Numbered from the stretch's first letter, positions 44,100-55,984 are shown. The stretch: DNA of 64,000 nucleotides from Vicia villosa (GCF_029867415.1 NW_026705333.1:1-64000), one strand, 5' to 3'. Notes: generated by a model not told the origin, from the sequence alone. Made by a program: numbers and translations.

Positions 44100-45703
44100 T
44101 CTGCTTTTGCAATGAATGCACCACTACCACCCTCCACACCACCTTTCCTTATTAATATTCAAACCCCTTTCTTTCTTATTTCTTTTTCTCTTCTCCCTCT
44201 CACTCTCCTCTTCCCTAATTCCTAACCTTAATTTCCTCCATTCAAACAAAAAAGGTAATCAATCTCTTCCTTTTTACCTTCTGATTTTAGGTTTTGTCTT
44301 TTGAATTTTTTCAGTTTTGTTACTTTGCTGTGAATGTTTCTTGTTTCAATTCCGTTGCGTTTTTTTATTGGGTTCTTTTGTTTGTTTTGACTCTCATTTT
44401 CACTGGTATAATTTTCTTTGTTATTTGTTAATTAAGTATTGCTTTATTATTATTTTTTAATATTATTAGGTTATGGTAATTACGTGACATTTTATTTACT
44501 TGATCTCGTAGTAGGTACTTTTTTATGGTCTATCTTTGATTCTTTGTTGACGAGATCACGGTTTTTTTCGTCTTTTTCTGCTTTTTGTGGCTTTTCACTT
44601 TATCACTTCTCGTATTTCCCTCTAGTGGGAAACCATACTTTCTTTTTATTTGTAGTTTTCTACTTATTTTCTTGCTTTACTTTGCTCTCAACCGTGCGTT
44701 ACTTCGTTTACCAAATTATTGCTCTACATGGTTGTGTAGAGGTAAGCAAAGAAAATTGCCATGGACAATCATGTTCTTTTATAGTAAAAAAGTTTTAATT
44801 TTTGACAAACAAAGTCATGTTTTTCCTTTTTGTTTTTATGAGATTATTTTTTTAGTATTGGGGTTGCTTAGAATTTGAGAAAGATAAGTTCTTCTGATGC
44901 TGCTGCTACAAACCTACCTTTATACAATAGTATATGATTAGTGTTATTTTGTGGCCTACAATCGGAGATTCTTTGCCTTGATAAGGATCTTCTTTTTTTT
45001 ATGTGTGTTAACCTTTGTTTCCCCGGGGGGAAGGGTTTTCGTAATCCGGAGTTTAGTCGGGAGGTAAGTAAAGAATGGCCAAGAATTATCCAACCTATGA
45101 TTCGAACTTGGGTCGTTCTTAAGTGAAGCTCATTAATCACTTGGTCGACATGAGTGTGTGTTTATTGAAATGGAAAGAAAGAAACTTTGGCTCTTAAACT
45201 GTTTGAAACATGATAATAATAGGACATGGTGACTATGCCCTTGTTTTGCTTCAATTTTTAATACAAGCTTTCAGAAATTAAATTATTTTAAAATCTATAT
45301 TATGACTGTCAATTATCAGAGAGATTTTTAGTATATTCTATTCATTGTTCACATGTTGGGAATTTTTTTATTCATGGAACTTCTTTTTTTCCTTCTTTTT
45401 ATTATGTTTCAAATGCTACAGTTTGTGAGATCATATTTTAACTATTAATGGAGTCTCCTGTTTTCTTGTGTTCAGGTGGTTTCATTAACCATTCAAATAA
45501 CGTCCCGCAGATTTTGAATTTGACTAGGATTGAAAGAGTTCATATTTCTTTTGTGAGTTGTAAAGTGACGGATATTTGGACTTTGTGAGAATATTTATTG
45601 TCAAGATTGTTTGTTCAGTTGATGCAAACGTGAGATCTATAGTAGAAAGGCAAGCATTTAAAAGTCACCGCCATCTAATGTGTGCATTTTGGAACTGAAG
45701 AAA
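44100..45703 (+). other. 5' UTR and probable 5'-UTR intron of the PP2C gene
   Basis: A CT-rich leader (44130-44230) is followed by a donor-like AAAG/GTAATC at 44255 and an acceptor TTCTTGTGTTCAG at 45475, giving a probable intron of about 1.2 kb in the 5' UTR. The second leader part (45476-45703) has an upstream ATG at 45680 in frame with the coding start. ORFs in the intron lack any domain. Splice sites are read by consensus only. Confidence 0.55.
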
Positions 45704-48700
45704 ATGGGCTGTTGTGTCTCAACGAGCAGTAGAAGTACCTGTAGCAGTGGAAGCAACGGAGATATGACCGCTCCATCTTGCTTAGAAGTTGGATTCTGTG
45801 GACAAAAGAGAGCAAGAAGAACATTCTCTGACCATGTTATTTCTCTACACCATTTATCATCCTTACCTAGTCGGATTTTCGCTAATGGAAAGAGTCGGGG
45901 TTCGTGCATTTTTACGCAGCAGGGTCGCAAGGGAATTAATCAGGATGCCATGGTTGTGTGGGAAGTAAGTATGTTCATCTTATTGGTGATAATGCAATCT
46001 ATGACTCCTTTAAATGATTTGAGAGAGACTTGGTTGATTTTTGATATTGACATCCTAATTTCAATTTGTATTTTTGTAGGATTTCATGTCCGAAGATATG
46101 ATCTTTTGTGGTGTCTTTGATGGCCATGGTCCACATGGTCATCTGGTTGCACGCAAAGTGAGGGATACTTTGCCAGTAAAATTGCTTTCATTTTTGCATT
46201 CTGATGAATTGAAGCAAAATGAATCAGGCAAAGCTTGTTTCAAACGGAACATAAAACCGGATGGTGGAGACTCTGAAAAGGATTGCTCTGCTGAGGATAA
46301 ACTGAACTCCACCTGGAGAGAAGCTTTCATGAAAGCATACAAGGCCATGGACAGAGAGCTCAAGTCTCATTCAAATCTAGATTGCTTCTGTAGTGGGAGC
46401 ACATCTGTGACTATTGTGAAGCAGGTAGTAACTTGACAGAAGTATCTACACTCATGTTTTCTATTCCCTTCACAGTTTTCTTAATTTCTTATCTTCTCAG
46501 GGTTCAAATCTTTTCATGGGATATATCGGGGATTCTAGAGCAATAATGGGATCCAAAGACAGCAATGACTCCATGGTGGCAATTCAGTTGACGGTTGATT
46601 TGAAGCCTGATTTGCCCAGTATGTTTCATATGTCACTATTATTTATTCTTTGATGAGTATATGTTTTCCTCTTGATGCACACTTAATTCGATTTTGGTTG
46701 AAAATTCTCATAGGAGAAGCAGAAAGAATCAAGCAGTGCAAGGGCAGGGTTTTTGCGTTACAAGATGAGCCGGAAGTCTCAAGGGTGTGGTTGCCTTTTG
46801 ATGATGCACCGGGATTAGCTATGGCTAGAGCATTTGGAGATTTCTGTTTGAAGGAGTATGGTGTGATTTCTATACCTGAATTTTCTCACCGGCTGCTTAC
46901 AGACAGAGATCAATTCATTGTTCTTGCCTCTGATGGGGTACCTTTTTTTTAATCTCATACCTATTTCTTTAGCTGTTAGTTTTTGTTATTTTATAGGTTT
47001 ATTACTTGTGAATAGGAAATTTCAACAGAAAAACCATCATTTTGATCCCTGGATGTGTCAACTGATGTTACTATAGTCCTTGAATTTATCAAAATTATAA
47101 AAACATCCATGATCGTGTCTTTCCTTAGTGAGTTTGGTCCTCAAATTTGTCTTTCATTAATTAGTTTGGTCCTCAAATCTCTCTTCCATTAGTCAGTTTA
47201 GTCCACGAAATTACAAACAAAAATCACTTTCACGGATGTTTTTTGTAATTTTATTACATTCATGGACTATTGTGACACCTCCTCGCACATTTAAGGACAA
47301 TAGTATTACAGTTTAATCAAATTTCAACATGTATGAGCTGCAACTTTTAAGTTATTTCCTCTTGGCTAATCTGGCGTGTGACTTGTGACTGCCATGAAGA
47401 AGTTATCTTACAAGGATAAGCTGTCAAGCTGTGATATTGAAATAAGAAAACGTAATCAGTGTATGCAAGTGTTAATTAGTAATGAATTGTGGCATAGCAT
47501 TAACCATATGTTGATAGGAAGCAGACTGAGAAGTGGCTTCTAGAGCCATCAGCCATCCACCGGGTAGAATAATGTGTTCAATAACATGACATAACTATTA
47601 ACATGTCCTGTTTGTCAATTGTCGGTATGATAATTGAGTAAGCTAGCTTCTTGACAGTTTGTCCTGTTGTGCTTCAATGTGTCTTTGGAATCTTATGAAC
47701 TTCACTTATAGATGATACATAAATATCAACTTGGTTCTGGCTTCTTTAGAAACATGCTGGGTTTTTCTGATATTTCAAAACTGAAATGCTGGTATCTGAT
47801 TGTTCATAAGATGGAAACGCGCAACAAATTATAGAAGGGATGCTATTTAAATTGCTAAAAACAGCTATCATTTTTGTTTTAAGCATTAACAAATCGGTAC
47901 TTGACCAACTATTTTTGTAACATTTTTCATACTGCGTAAAACTCTTCAAGTTTAGGTCTGTGTGAAAGGGATCAGAGTTTTCAAGTAAATTGGATTAAGT
48001 ATAGACCATGGAAAATTATTACAAATTAAGGCTTTTCGTTGTAATATGGAAAATAATATAGTCAAAAAGATATTTAGACTCGGTGCACTTTAATTAGCCT
48101 ACAAAAATTGGACATTTTGCAATGTCATTGCAATTTTTGGCTATAAAAATTCCACCTCCGTTCTAATTGGTGAGGATACAAATTTGCACTGCCTAAGTGA
48201 AATTTGTATGGTTTTATCCTCATTGCACATACAACAGTGTGATTCTTCATTCATTGCTGGACAAAATTGTATGTCTAGTTGGTCTGATTGTTGGGGCGCC
48301 ATACTATTGATGCCTATCTTCCCCTTGTCCAAGTTTTTAATTGTCGTTGTGTCATGATCTTTGATATTGCAGGAAATCAGTCAGATGTGGTCTCAATCAT
48401 ATAGTTGCTTATATTTTTTGAAACCTCGAGGCAGCTTCCAAGATCACCGCTGTGGTTCATTTTTAAAACCATGTCCACGTCTGTCTTTACTGCAGGAAAT
48501 AATGATCAAGATTCAAGACATTTAATGAGTTTGTAAATAACTTATGGAGGATAAACTTTTAGATTTCCTTCCAATCATGCTATACCTCTGAGCTAACCAC
48601 GGTTTTTTTAGTATAATTTTAGTCCTTAAAGCTTTCTACACTTCACTGACGGCAACTGATTCTCTTGGCATTTTGTCTAGGTTTGGGATGTTTTAAGTAA

Positions 48701-49145
48701 TGAGGAGGTGGTTGAGATAGTATCGTCGGCACCAACACGATCATCAGCAGCAAGGATTCTGGTAAATTCGGCTGCCCGGGAATGGAAACTCAAGTATCCA
48801 ACTTCAAAGATGGATGACTGTGCTGTAGTGTGCTTATTTTTGGATGGTAAAATGGACTCAGAATCAGATTATGAAGAACAAGGCTTCTCTTCTGCGACCA
48901 TTCAGAGCAACCACTCTGGGAATCCAATTGAATCAGATGATGGACAAAAGTCCGAGCCATCTTTGCAACGAAACTTTACTGTGAGATCATCAGAAGAAAA
49001 TGAGACTTATGCAGCAGTGTCCGTTGATGTTGAAGATGGAACAGCATCAGCTGATGATCAAAACTGGTTAGGTTTGGAAGGGGTCACCCGTGTAAACTCA
49101 CTCGTCCAACTTCCTAGATTTTCTACAGAAAGGTCAAACTCTTGA
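45704..49145 (+). CDS. protein phosphatase 2C (clade E, PP2C52-like), five coding exons
   Basis: Coding exons: 45704-45964, 46080-46424, 46501-46618, 46714-46937 and 48681-49145; all introns have GT-AG ends and phases join (470 residues). The start MGCCVSTSSRSTCSSGSNG is chosen over an in-frame ATG eight codons upstream, because Gly2 followed by two Cys is a myristoylation/palmitoylation signal, so membrane attachment is likely. PP2C motifs are complete: GINQDAM, VFDGHGPHGH, MGYIGDSRA, MARAFGDFCLKEYGV, LASDGVWDVL and MDDCAVVCLF, giving the metal-binding Asp residues. Residues about 395-470 form a Ser/Glu-rich, variable tail. It removes phosphate from Ser/Thr using Mg/Mn. The Arabidopsis relative PP2C52 starts similarly, from memory. 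Exact substrate unknown. The last intron (1.74 kb) carries a MITE. Confidence 0.93.
47029..47318. mobile_element. MULE-like MITE in intron 4 of the PP2C gene
   Basis: About 290 bp with long imperfect terminal inverted repeats (about 85 bp, roughly 70 percent matched): catcattttgatccctggat at the left against the reverse complement of the right end, and atagtcc(t/a)tgaat further in. Flanked by the 11-bp direct repeat aaatttcaaca (47018-47028 and 47319-47329), in the 9-11-bp range of Mutator-type duplications. The core phrase tttggtcctcaaat is repeated three times inside. Confidence 0.75.
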
Positions 49146-50448
49146 ATTTGTTGCTTCACCAGGTAAAAGTTTAGGGAACAACCTTTCTCCACCCCACATT
49201 TTTAAAAAAACACATCTGTTTACAAAAATATATATTTGGACAATTCTCAAAGTTTTTCGAAAGACATAAAATTGATGTTTTTCATTTCTTTCCAGATGTA
49301 TGTATCTGGAGTAACATTGAGGGGGTGTGGAAAGTTCATTGGCTTTTATGGCAAAACCTTACCCAACACTGAATTCAAGAAAGAATTTTTGGTATCATTT
49401 TGATGCTTATTTTGGTTGCCAATTTTACTTGTAGAAAACTAATGTTCGACTAGGTTTACCAGTCACAGCGTAATTGATTTTGGCTTAATGCAATGTGTTT
49501 TTTTGTTTGTTTTGGAAAATAGTTTGATGTCGCACGCTAATACAATGTTTGTATAGTTCCGATCACTAGACTATTTGACAAAAAAAATTGTGTACTAGGT
49601 TAGACAATGAAATCTCAAATCACATGTCGAATTAGATTATGGGCTAATGTGACTCAGCTAAGATGATTAGAGCAAATCTTTGTTGAAAATAATGTTAATT
49701 TCAAGACAAAGTTTAACAAAAGTTGACATACATATCTATGAAATTTGATGTCACAAGCTAATTATTGAAAATTTGTCAATCAATTATTGAAACAACCTAG
49801 AGAGACATGATAAAAGGTTTTGTACAATCATCACGTTAGGTCAAGAAAAGATGTGATGAGGTTGCAATTGGAAGATATTAAAGTTAGAGGGACATAACAT
49901 TACCTGTATGTAATCAATTTCAGTCATGATTAGCTACGTTAAAAGTTGAATAATTCTATGTGAATCATTAAGTAACTCTTTTGGAGATTACTTTGTTGAA
50001 ATAATGGCATCTAATTTTCATTATTTTATAGAATGAAATCAGGTGAACAAAACCAGATATCGGATTGCCCACTAGAATAGATCTTCCATAATTTTCCTTC
50101 AAGACACTTTTCTTTTATGTATGTTTGGAAAGTAAAATTTTCACTTGATATGTCCCCCAAATTCAAAACTAAGTGATTCAAATCATTGGCCTATATAGAC
50201 TATAAAGAACAGTCTATATGAATCTATAATTTGCAACGAGATCCACTATAATTTGCTTTCAAGACGCTTTTCTTTTATGTATACAAGAAAACCAAACTCG
50301 GCTCTTGACCACATATCAAAACTAACTAATTTAAACCATCGCTTTGACCTAGCCAAAAAAGGAAACACTTATATAGATTTGCTCTTTAATCAATTAATAG
50401 GACTTTAAATCAATTAGGAGGCAAACTTATTCTTTAATTGATTAGGTG
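49146..50448. other. 3' flank of the PP2C gene and intergenic sequence
   Basis: 1.3 kb without a supported gene; the first few hundred bases should contain the 3' UTR. Two diverged copies of a roughly 160-bp segment are visible around 50087-50200 and 50250-50356 (both contain gacttttcttttatgtat-like text followed by catatcaaaacta or aaattcaaaacta). Confidence 0.5.
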
Positions 50449-50499
50449 TGCAGCGGTGAAATTTGTGAGACTAAAGTCATTGATTGACTTAGTTCAGAT

Positions 50500-50920
50500 T
50501 AGGAGTGGCAAAAAGGGCGGTTGGATTTTGGGCCCGCTGCCCATCAAACTCCGCCCCATCAAAACTCGCCGCCCGCCTAAATTCGCCCCGTCAAAGTCGT
50601 TCCGCCAAAACTCGCCGCCCGTCTAAATTCGTCTCGACAAAACCCGCCGTCTGCCAAAATTCGCATCACCTATTCGTTAAGCTCATCTCGCCTTAAGCCC
50701 GCATTTTTTTAGTTAATTATAGTAATTCAAATTCTTGATGGTTTTATTTTATACATTTATTTTGTAAATATATGCAATATTTTTTTTAGGTAAAATTGTT
50801 TAAAAGATGCTTTAAAAAAATTGTTCTGAAAAATAAGTGAAATTTTTTAATTGAAAGGTATTTCTTGGCGGGCTTAAGGCGGGGCGGGCACGGGGCGGGC
50901 GACCCGTTTTGTCACCCCTA
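50500..50920. mobile_element. hAT-type MITE in LTR G, 421 bp, with perfect 8-bp TSD
   Basis: Left end taggagtggcaaaaagggcg, right end (reverse complement) taggggtgacaaaacgggtc. The direct repeats gttcagat (50492-50499 and 50921-50928) flank it exactly. The ends are GC-rich (gggcgggc, ccgcccg repeats) and the centre AT-rich. No coding capacity. Confidence 0.9.
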
Positions 50921-51064
50921 GTTCAGATATTTTAACAGAGTCGCTAACGCGCTTTATTGTTTCCAAAAGAAATGGGAGAAAGAGCGAAACAAAACCCATA
51001 GAAGTTTTTAAAATCAAAACTAGTAAACTTATCAGAGATTTAGGTACGGGGGATTTATTATGCA

Positions 51065-51107
51065 AGGGGAAGGTATTAGCACCTCTCACATCTACGGTAC
51101 TCCGTAG
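51065..51107 (-). promoter_or_regulatory. conserved double hairpin near the end of LTR G
   Basis: ctacgg (51092-51097) pairs with ccgtag (51102-51107) around tact; the neighbouring stem is weaker (caagggg with acctctc, one mismatch). After subtracting the MITE it is about 190-230 bp from the LTR end. Confidence 0.65.
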
Positions 51108-51672
51108 GAACCTTTCTATTGTTGTTATTGTCATAAAATGCCTTTGTGTTTTCTTTGTTTGTTTAAATAGAGTGGGAGGATAAGAAAAGAAGATTTTAAA
51201 AGTGAGCTCGATAAGATATCACATCTTAGGCCTACATACCCCTTAAGTGCAATAGAGAAGTCAGAGCTTTTGTAGTTCCTCTTAAAAGGAATATAAAAGG
51301 CCAAGAGGCCAAAATCTTTTTGGGTGTTGAGCTTTAACAATACTCAACGGGTTTTCAAAATGTTAAGCTTTAAAAATACTTAACAAGTTTTAAAAGGTGC
51401 CAAGCATTAAAAATAGAAGGCAAAAGTTTAATAAAAGAGGTTGGTTGGGCTTTAACAATACAAAACCAAGGGTTGATTTAAAAATGTTGAGCTTTAACAA
51501 TACAAAACTATTTTTAAAACAAGTGGGGTGCGAAGCTTTAACAATACTAAGCATAAAGTAAAAATAGTTTTGAAAAAGAGAGTGAGTACCTAGAAAATTT
51601 TAGTCAATACTATTCTCATTCTTTTGGAGTTTTGGCAGCACCTTAAGCAATCAATCATGGTGAATATCTCAA

Positions 51673-51694
51673 GTGTGTGTGTGTGTGTGTGTGT
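51673..51694. repeat. (GT)11 microsatellite
   Basis: Uninterrupted dinucleotide run inside LTR G; translation through it gives a meaningless His/Thr frame on the minus strand. Confidence 0.9.
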
Positions 51695-52403
51695 ATCATG
51701 GGTACAATCAAGGGTGAGTTTCAACAATTCATCATGGTGTAAACTCAAAGATAAAAGTTGAATGGATAAAAGGATGACATACCTCAATACCATTTCATGT
51801 ATGAATGAATATGATGTGATGATGGATGGATAAATATCTCATGCATGTGGGTTAGTAAACAATGTATATATACATAAATATAATACTATGAACAAAGTAT
51901 AAATGTACAAGAATGTAAACCAACAAGTATATGTACAAGTATATCAACAAGGGTGGATCATAGCAACAAATTATATTAACATGGTATTGCTAAGAGGTCA
52001 AGAGACCAAGGGATCACAAATATAGGGTTTTAGAGTTTTTTAGTTATGTACACGTAAACCTAATTAAATTAAAGTTGATTAAACAAAAACCCTAAGTGGA
52101 GTGACTAAGGGAATATGGTACAAACTTCAAAAAGGAAGCTAAGTTTAATCCCAAAAGGATCACAAAAATTTGTTTTAGATATTTAGTGAAGAAAACATCT
52201 TTGAAACATTTGATTTAAAGACATAAAAAGTATTACTTTTGATTTAATCAAAAGATAATAAAACAAATAATATTTTTTGGGTTTTAAAATTTATACACAA
52301 AATATATCCCATGAATAGGGAGTGTACAAAAAATCACTTAAAAATAAGTTGATTTAACAAGTATTAAATGAGTTCTGGAAAATAAAATGACAAAGTGTCA
52401 AAA

Positions 52404-52472
52404 GGGAGGATCGAACCTATGCCCTAAGGGAGAGGAGAGAGTTAAAGGCAAGCGCGCAACCATTGGAGCAAA
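52404..52472 (-). other. tRNA-like A/B-box module inside LTR G
   Basis: On the minus strand ctccaatggttgcgcgcttg (about 52470-52451) resembles a tRNA A box/D-arm, and ataggttcgatcctccc (52421-52405) fits the B box GGTTCGANTCC. Arm spacing is near that of a tRNA; no acceptor stem is seen. A similar module is in the solo LTR at 25446-25512. Confidence 0.45.
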
Positions 52473-53256
52473 TGATGTAGTCGTAATAAAGCTATCACTA
52501 AATATAAAATAAATTTTTTTTCAAAAGTTCAAAATTCAACTTCATCTTCAACCTCTAGTTCATCCAAATTTCAGAAATTGAGTGTATGATTTAGGCATCC
52601 ATTTTGAAAAGCACAAACATGAAACTTATTCAAAATTTAATCACAAACTCAAATATGTAGGTATCACAAATTTAATCATCCTCTAACTCACGAATTTCTG
52701 GAAAAACTGTATGAACCCTAAAACTCAAAAAGGAAATTAAATGATGTATACCAATGATCAATAACAACTAATTGAGGGTTAATGATCCCCACATGATGCT
52801 TAACAACATAGAATCGAGAATTACTCAAAATGGTACCATAATCATAGAGTTCAAAGTCAGGTTGACTTACCTCTGAAGTGAGAATCGAAAGTTGGATTAA
52901 TGGACTCCTGAAGATCTGGGTAGCTTCACTAAACTCCCAGGAAGCTATTGCAATGCTCACTTTGGATTGAAAGTGATTGGATTCTTTTGGAGGCCTCGAG
53001 TTGCAGAGGTGTTTTAACTTGGTTTGGATGAAGTGTTTGGGGTGTTTCAGTGATAAACTAATGCATACAAAATCTTAGATATGATGTTTGAAAGGTGTTT
53101 GGATTCTTAGTTCATAAGAAACTTGCTCAATACGGGAGATTCAAAGAATTAGATTTCAAGCTTCAATGGAGTTCTTGAAATGCCAATTTTGAATACAAGG
53201 GTGTTTGGAGGATTTTAGGGTGGTGAATTGGTGTCTTTGAAGTGCAAATGACCTCT

Positions 53257-53266
53257 CTATTTATAG
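53257..53266 (-). promoter_or_regulatory. TATA box of LTR G
   Basis: Minus-strand CTATAAATAG, about 1.5 kb inside the LTR; followed in transcription direction by ctc-rich leader sequence as in LTR B. Confidence 0.5.
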
Positions 53267-54713
53267 GCAAAAGGTTTAAGAACTTGAGGTAACCAGAATT
53301 TTGAGTTTCAAGTTTGTGGTTTGGTTGGAAGCCAAGAGATCAAGTTATGTGAAAATGATGGTTTCAAGGTGTGAGTACAAGCATGCTCCTAAAGTTGTTG
53401 GATGCAGAGAGGTTGCTTCTAAGCATAAAAATGTTGGAGTGTAAAAGCAACAATGTAGAAGCTCAAGACAAATTGATATTGTGATTAAAGCCCCTTTATG
53501 TAAATGGAAGTGTAATCTTTTTGGTAAAACATTCCACAAATGGTATAATCTCACGAATAATACTTCTAATCAATATGTAATGCCTCAAAAACTTGTACAA
53601 TCTACTGATTAAGGTGAGATTTGCAAGCTATTGTTATTGAAAAGTGAAATATCTTTGCTTAATGAAGTGCATAATGAAGTTGTTCATGTAAAAATGGCTT
53701 GAATTCCAACTTGCATGAAGCCTAGTTCTCAAATTCGATTCTCTTAGCTCAAGCATGAGAATTTTGTGCTCTTGGACATTTTAGAAAGATTGAATCAAGG
53801 TATACAAATTTCATGTTGGACTCTTTTGTGAAATCAGTTTGCATCTTGGTGAAAAGTTACCATGGAGTTGGAAGAAAACCAAGTTGAAAGCTCTTTGAAA
53901 ATTTTCTAAGTGTTGGAAGGAATTTCATAAGCCCATATGTTTCAAATGGTTGATCTTTTGGAAAAAATTTGTCAATATCAAAGTTGTAGTTTGGATTGAG
54001 ATCTACAACTTTCATGTTGGAAGTTTTTCAAATTCAACTTGGATCTTGGTGTAACTTGTGCATGAAGTTTGATACTTTTAAACCTAAAACACTGAAATTT
54101 TTCTAAGTGTTTAAATCTTCCAACTTCGACTTTTGTTGAATTTTCATTCTTGATTGATTTTCTTGATTTTTCTTGACCAAATGACTTTAATAAACATATA
54201 TTCATAATTTTGATCTTCAAAAGTCCATGGTTAACCAAATTTCTCAAAAGTCAAAGGTAGTCATGGACAATTGACTTTTTTCCAGATGAATTGCATTCTT
54301 GCATATGTCAATTGAATCAAGCTCTTCCAATCAAATGAATGATGTGAGTGGATTATAATGAGTCGTTGGAGGTCCTTGAATCATGATTTAAGCCATAGAG
54401 TCATGTCCTGATTAAAAGTCAACTTTCTAGATGAATTAGGTCAAAAATCCTAATATGTGCACCAGATGAAAATGAAAGTTATTGATCTTGAATTGAGGCA
54501 CACTTGGGCTTGAATTTTGATGAGGGGAATCACTTGAGCATATGAGAATGTTTGAGATCCCTTATGGGCCTCAAAACCCTAATTTGCCTGAGTCTCCTGA
54601 TCAACCACCTACCTTAAGAAACAAGCAACAAGCAAACACAAATCTTTTTGTAAATTTTGGTTAGCAAATGATATGTAAACAATGATGGTGATGATAATGA
54701 TGATGATGATCAC

Positions 54714-55095
54714 ACTATTCTAAAAAATGAGATGAGATCTCAGGATAAAAAATTGGGGTACAACAAGGTCAACCAGTTGCCAAAATCAGTCATCAAATCC
54801 GACCAAGAGTGTCTTGAGCTTTAAAGTGTTTGCAAGTATCACCTCGTCGTAGGACCTGAACATCAAGATATCAACCAGTTGCCAAAATCAATGAACAAAT
54901 CCAAACTATTCTAAAAAATGAGGTGAGATCTTAAGTTCAAAAATCGGGGTACAATAAGATCAACTAATTGCCAAAATCAGTCATCAAATCCGACCGAGTA
55001 TGTCTTGAGCTTTAAAGTGTTTGCAAGGATCACCTCGTCGTAGGACCTGAACATCAAGAGATCAACCAGTTGCCAAAATCAGTGAACAAATCCAA
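54714..55095. repeat. 191-bp tandem duplication spanning the LTR G start and its flank
   Basis: Unit 1 (54714-54904) and unit 2 (54905-55095) are diverged copies, each with actattctaaaaaatga, a ggggtacaa(c/t)a LTR-terminus segment, ccaaaatcagtcatcaaatc, caagtatcacctcgtcgtag (or caaggatc) and gaacatcaag. So 52 bp of the LTR start were duplicated together with about 139 bp of flank after the insertion. Confidence 0.85.
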
Positions 55096-55561
55096 ACTCT
55101 CCCTTACATTTTCGAGCAGTCTCATATCTTTTCAAAGATCACCAACCTTATAATTTTTATTTTGGTAGTGTAATAAATAATACAACTTTTAATTTGATAA
55201 AGAAACATTACTGTCGAGTAGCAAAAGAAAGCAATGAAACGTAAAGAATGAATCTAGAACTAGAAAGTGTAATATTGTAATTCCAATTCCAATGTTTTCT
55301 ACGAATTACGGTGCATAAATGATGATCATTTATTGACCGCCATGTAATTGGTGAATGTTTTCCATATATAGAAACTAATAAAACTGATAATAGAAACTAG
55401 TAAGTAATGATCATGTTGATGACTTCATTTCACCGCCAATGTTCACTCAAATCTCTAGACAAAATATTATTATATAATGCATTCACACTCTTGTAGTTAC
55501 AACACAACAATCACAAGCTAAGAAATATCACTGTATCCTTCTCCTAGTTCTTATCTTAAAA
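55096..55561 (+). promoter_or_regulatory. promoter region of the cell-wall protein gene
   Basis: A TATA box tatataatgc lies at 55471-55480, about 90 bp before the ATG. An AT-rich stretch with a possible start near 55500 follows and leads to atATCACTGTATCC. No further sites assigned. Confidence 0.6.
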
Positions 55562-55984
55562 ATGGCTCAAAGAGCTTACTCTTTCTTTGCACTTCTTCTC
55601 ATTTTCAATATTCTTCTTGTGACAAATTGGCAAGCAGTTGCTGGCCGCAACTTTGCTAAGAACTCCGACAATGATGACAAGAAAGAGCCTCAGTTTCTGT
55701 TCAAGCATGATCATGGTAAACTGCATTTTCCAAGCATTGGACATTTCGGATTTCCCCCACACTCCGGGCTTACTCCTAATAACCCTTTCATTGGTGGCAC
55801 TGGGGGATCCGGATCATCGGGTTCGGGACCAGGCTCAGGATCTGGATCAAGATCGGGATCAACAGGTCACAGTTATGTTCCTGGTGGCGATGACACTTCT
55901 ATTCCAAACCCGGGCGTTGAGGTTCCGATACCTGGGAGTGGTGGTGTTGGCGGTGGAAGAGCTACACCGGCAGCTCATCCATGA
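55562..55984 (+). CDS. small secreted glycine-rich cell-wall protein
   Basis: A single exon of 140 residues. Residues 1-28 form a signal peptide (MAQRAYSFFALLLIFNILLV, then QAVAG) with likely cleavage before RNFAKN, so the mature protein is exported to the cell wall. Residues 30-60 are charged (NDDKKEPQFLFKHDHGKLHF). Residues 60-80 hold PSIGHFGFPPHSGLTPNNPF. Residues 80-103 are a Gly/Ser run, and residues 104-125 carry the family signature SYVPGGDDTSIPNPGVEVP. The same order (AGRN, acidic-Lys-Lys-Pro-Glu, PFTGG-like, PGGDD..PNPG.EVP) is known from putative plant cell-wall proteins of the Arabidopsis At2g20870 type. Function is structural by inference. TATA box and no intron are consistent with a small expressed gene. 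Frames overlapping it in other phases are shadows. Confidence 0.9.
   Translation: MAQRAYSFFALLLIFNILLVTNWQAVAGRNFAKNSDNDDKKEPQFLFKHDHGKLHFPSIGHFGFPPHSGLTPNNPFIGGTGGSGSSGSGPGSGSGSRSGSTGHSYVPGGDDTSIPNPGVEVPIPGSGGVGGGRATPAAHP

Larger units (their letters stand above)
50449..54765 (-). mobile_element. solo Ogre-like LTR G, carrying a hAT MITE
   Basis: On the minus strand it starts TGTTGTACCCCAATTTTTTA at 54765 and ends about CGCTGCA at 50449. The flanks aggtg (50444-50448) and aggtc (54766-54770) match 4 of 5, a decayed target duplication. No internal element sequence follows the end, so it is a solo LTR. Joining across the MITE, its last 80 bases align with the end of LTR B. It contains a TATA box (53257-53266), the double hairpin (51065-51107), a tRNA-like module and a (GT)11 run. 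Native length is about 3.89 kb. Confidence 0.8.

Noticed and set aside
44439..44878. Hydrophobic plus-strand frames upstream of the PP2C gene
   Set aside because: They lie in the probable 5'-UTR intron; Phe/Leu richness comes from T-rich intron sequence.
45680..45703. Upstream in-frame ATG of the PP2C gene as start
   Set aside because: It would bury the MGCC acylation signal conserved in this phosphatase group; the ATG at 45704 is preferred.
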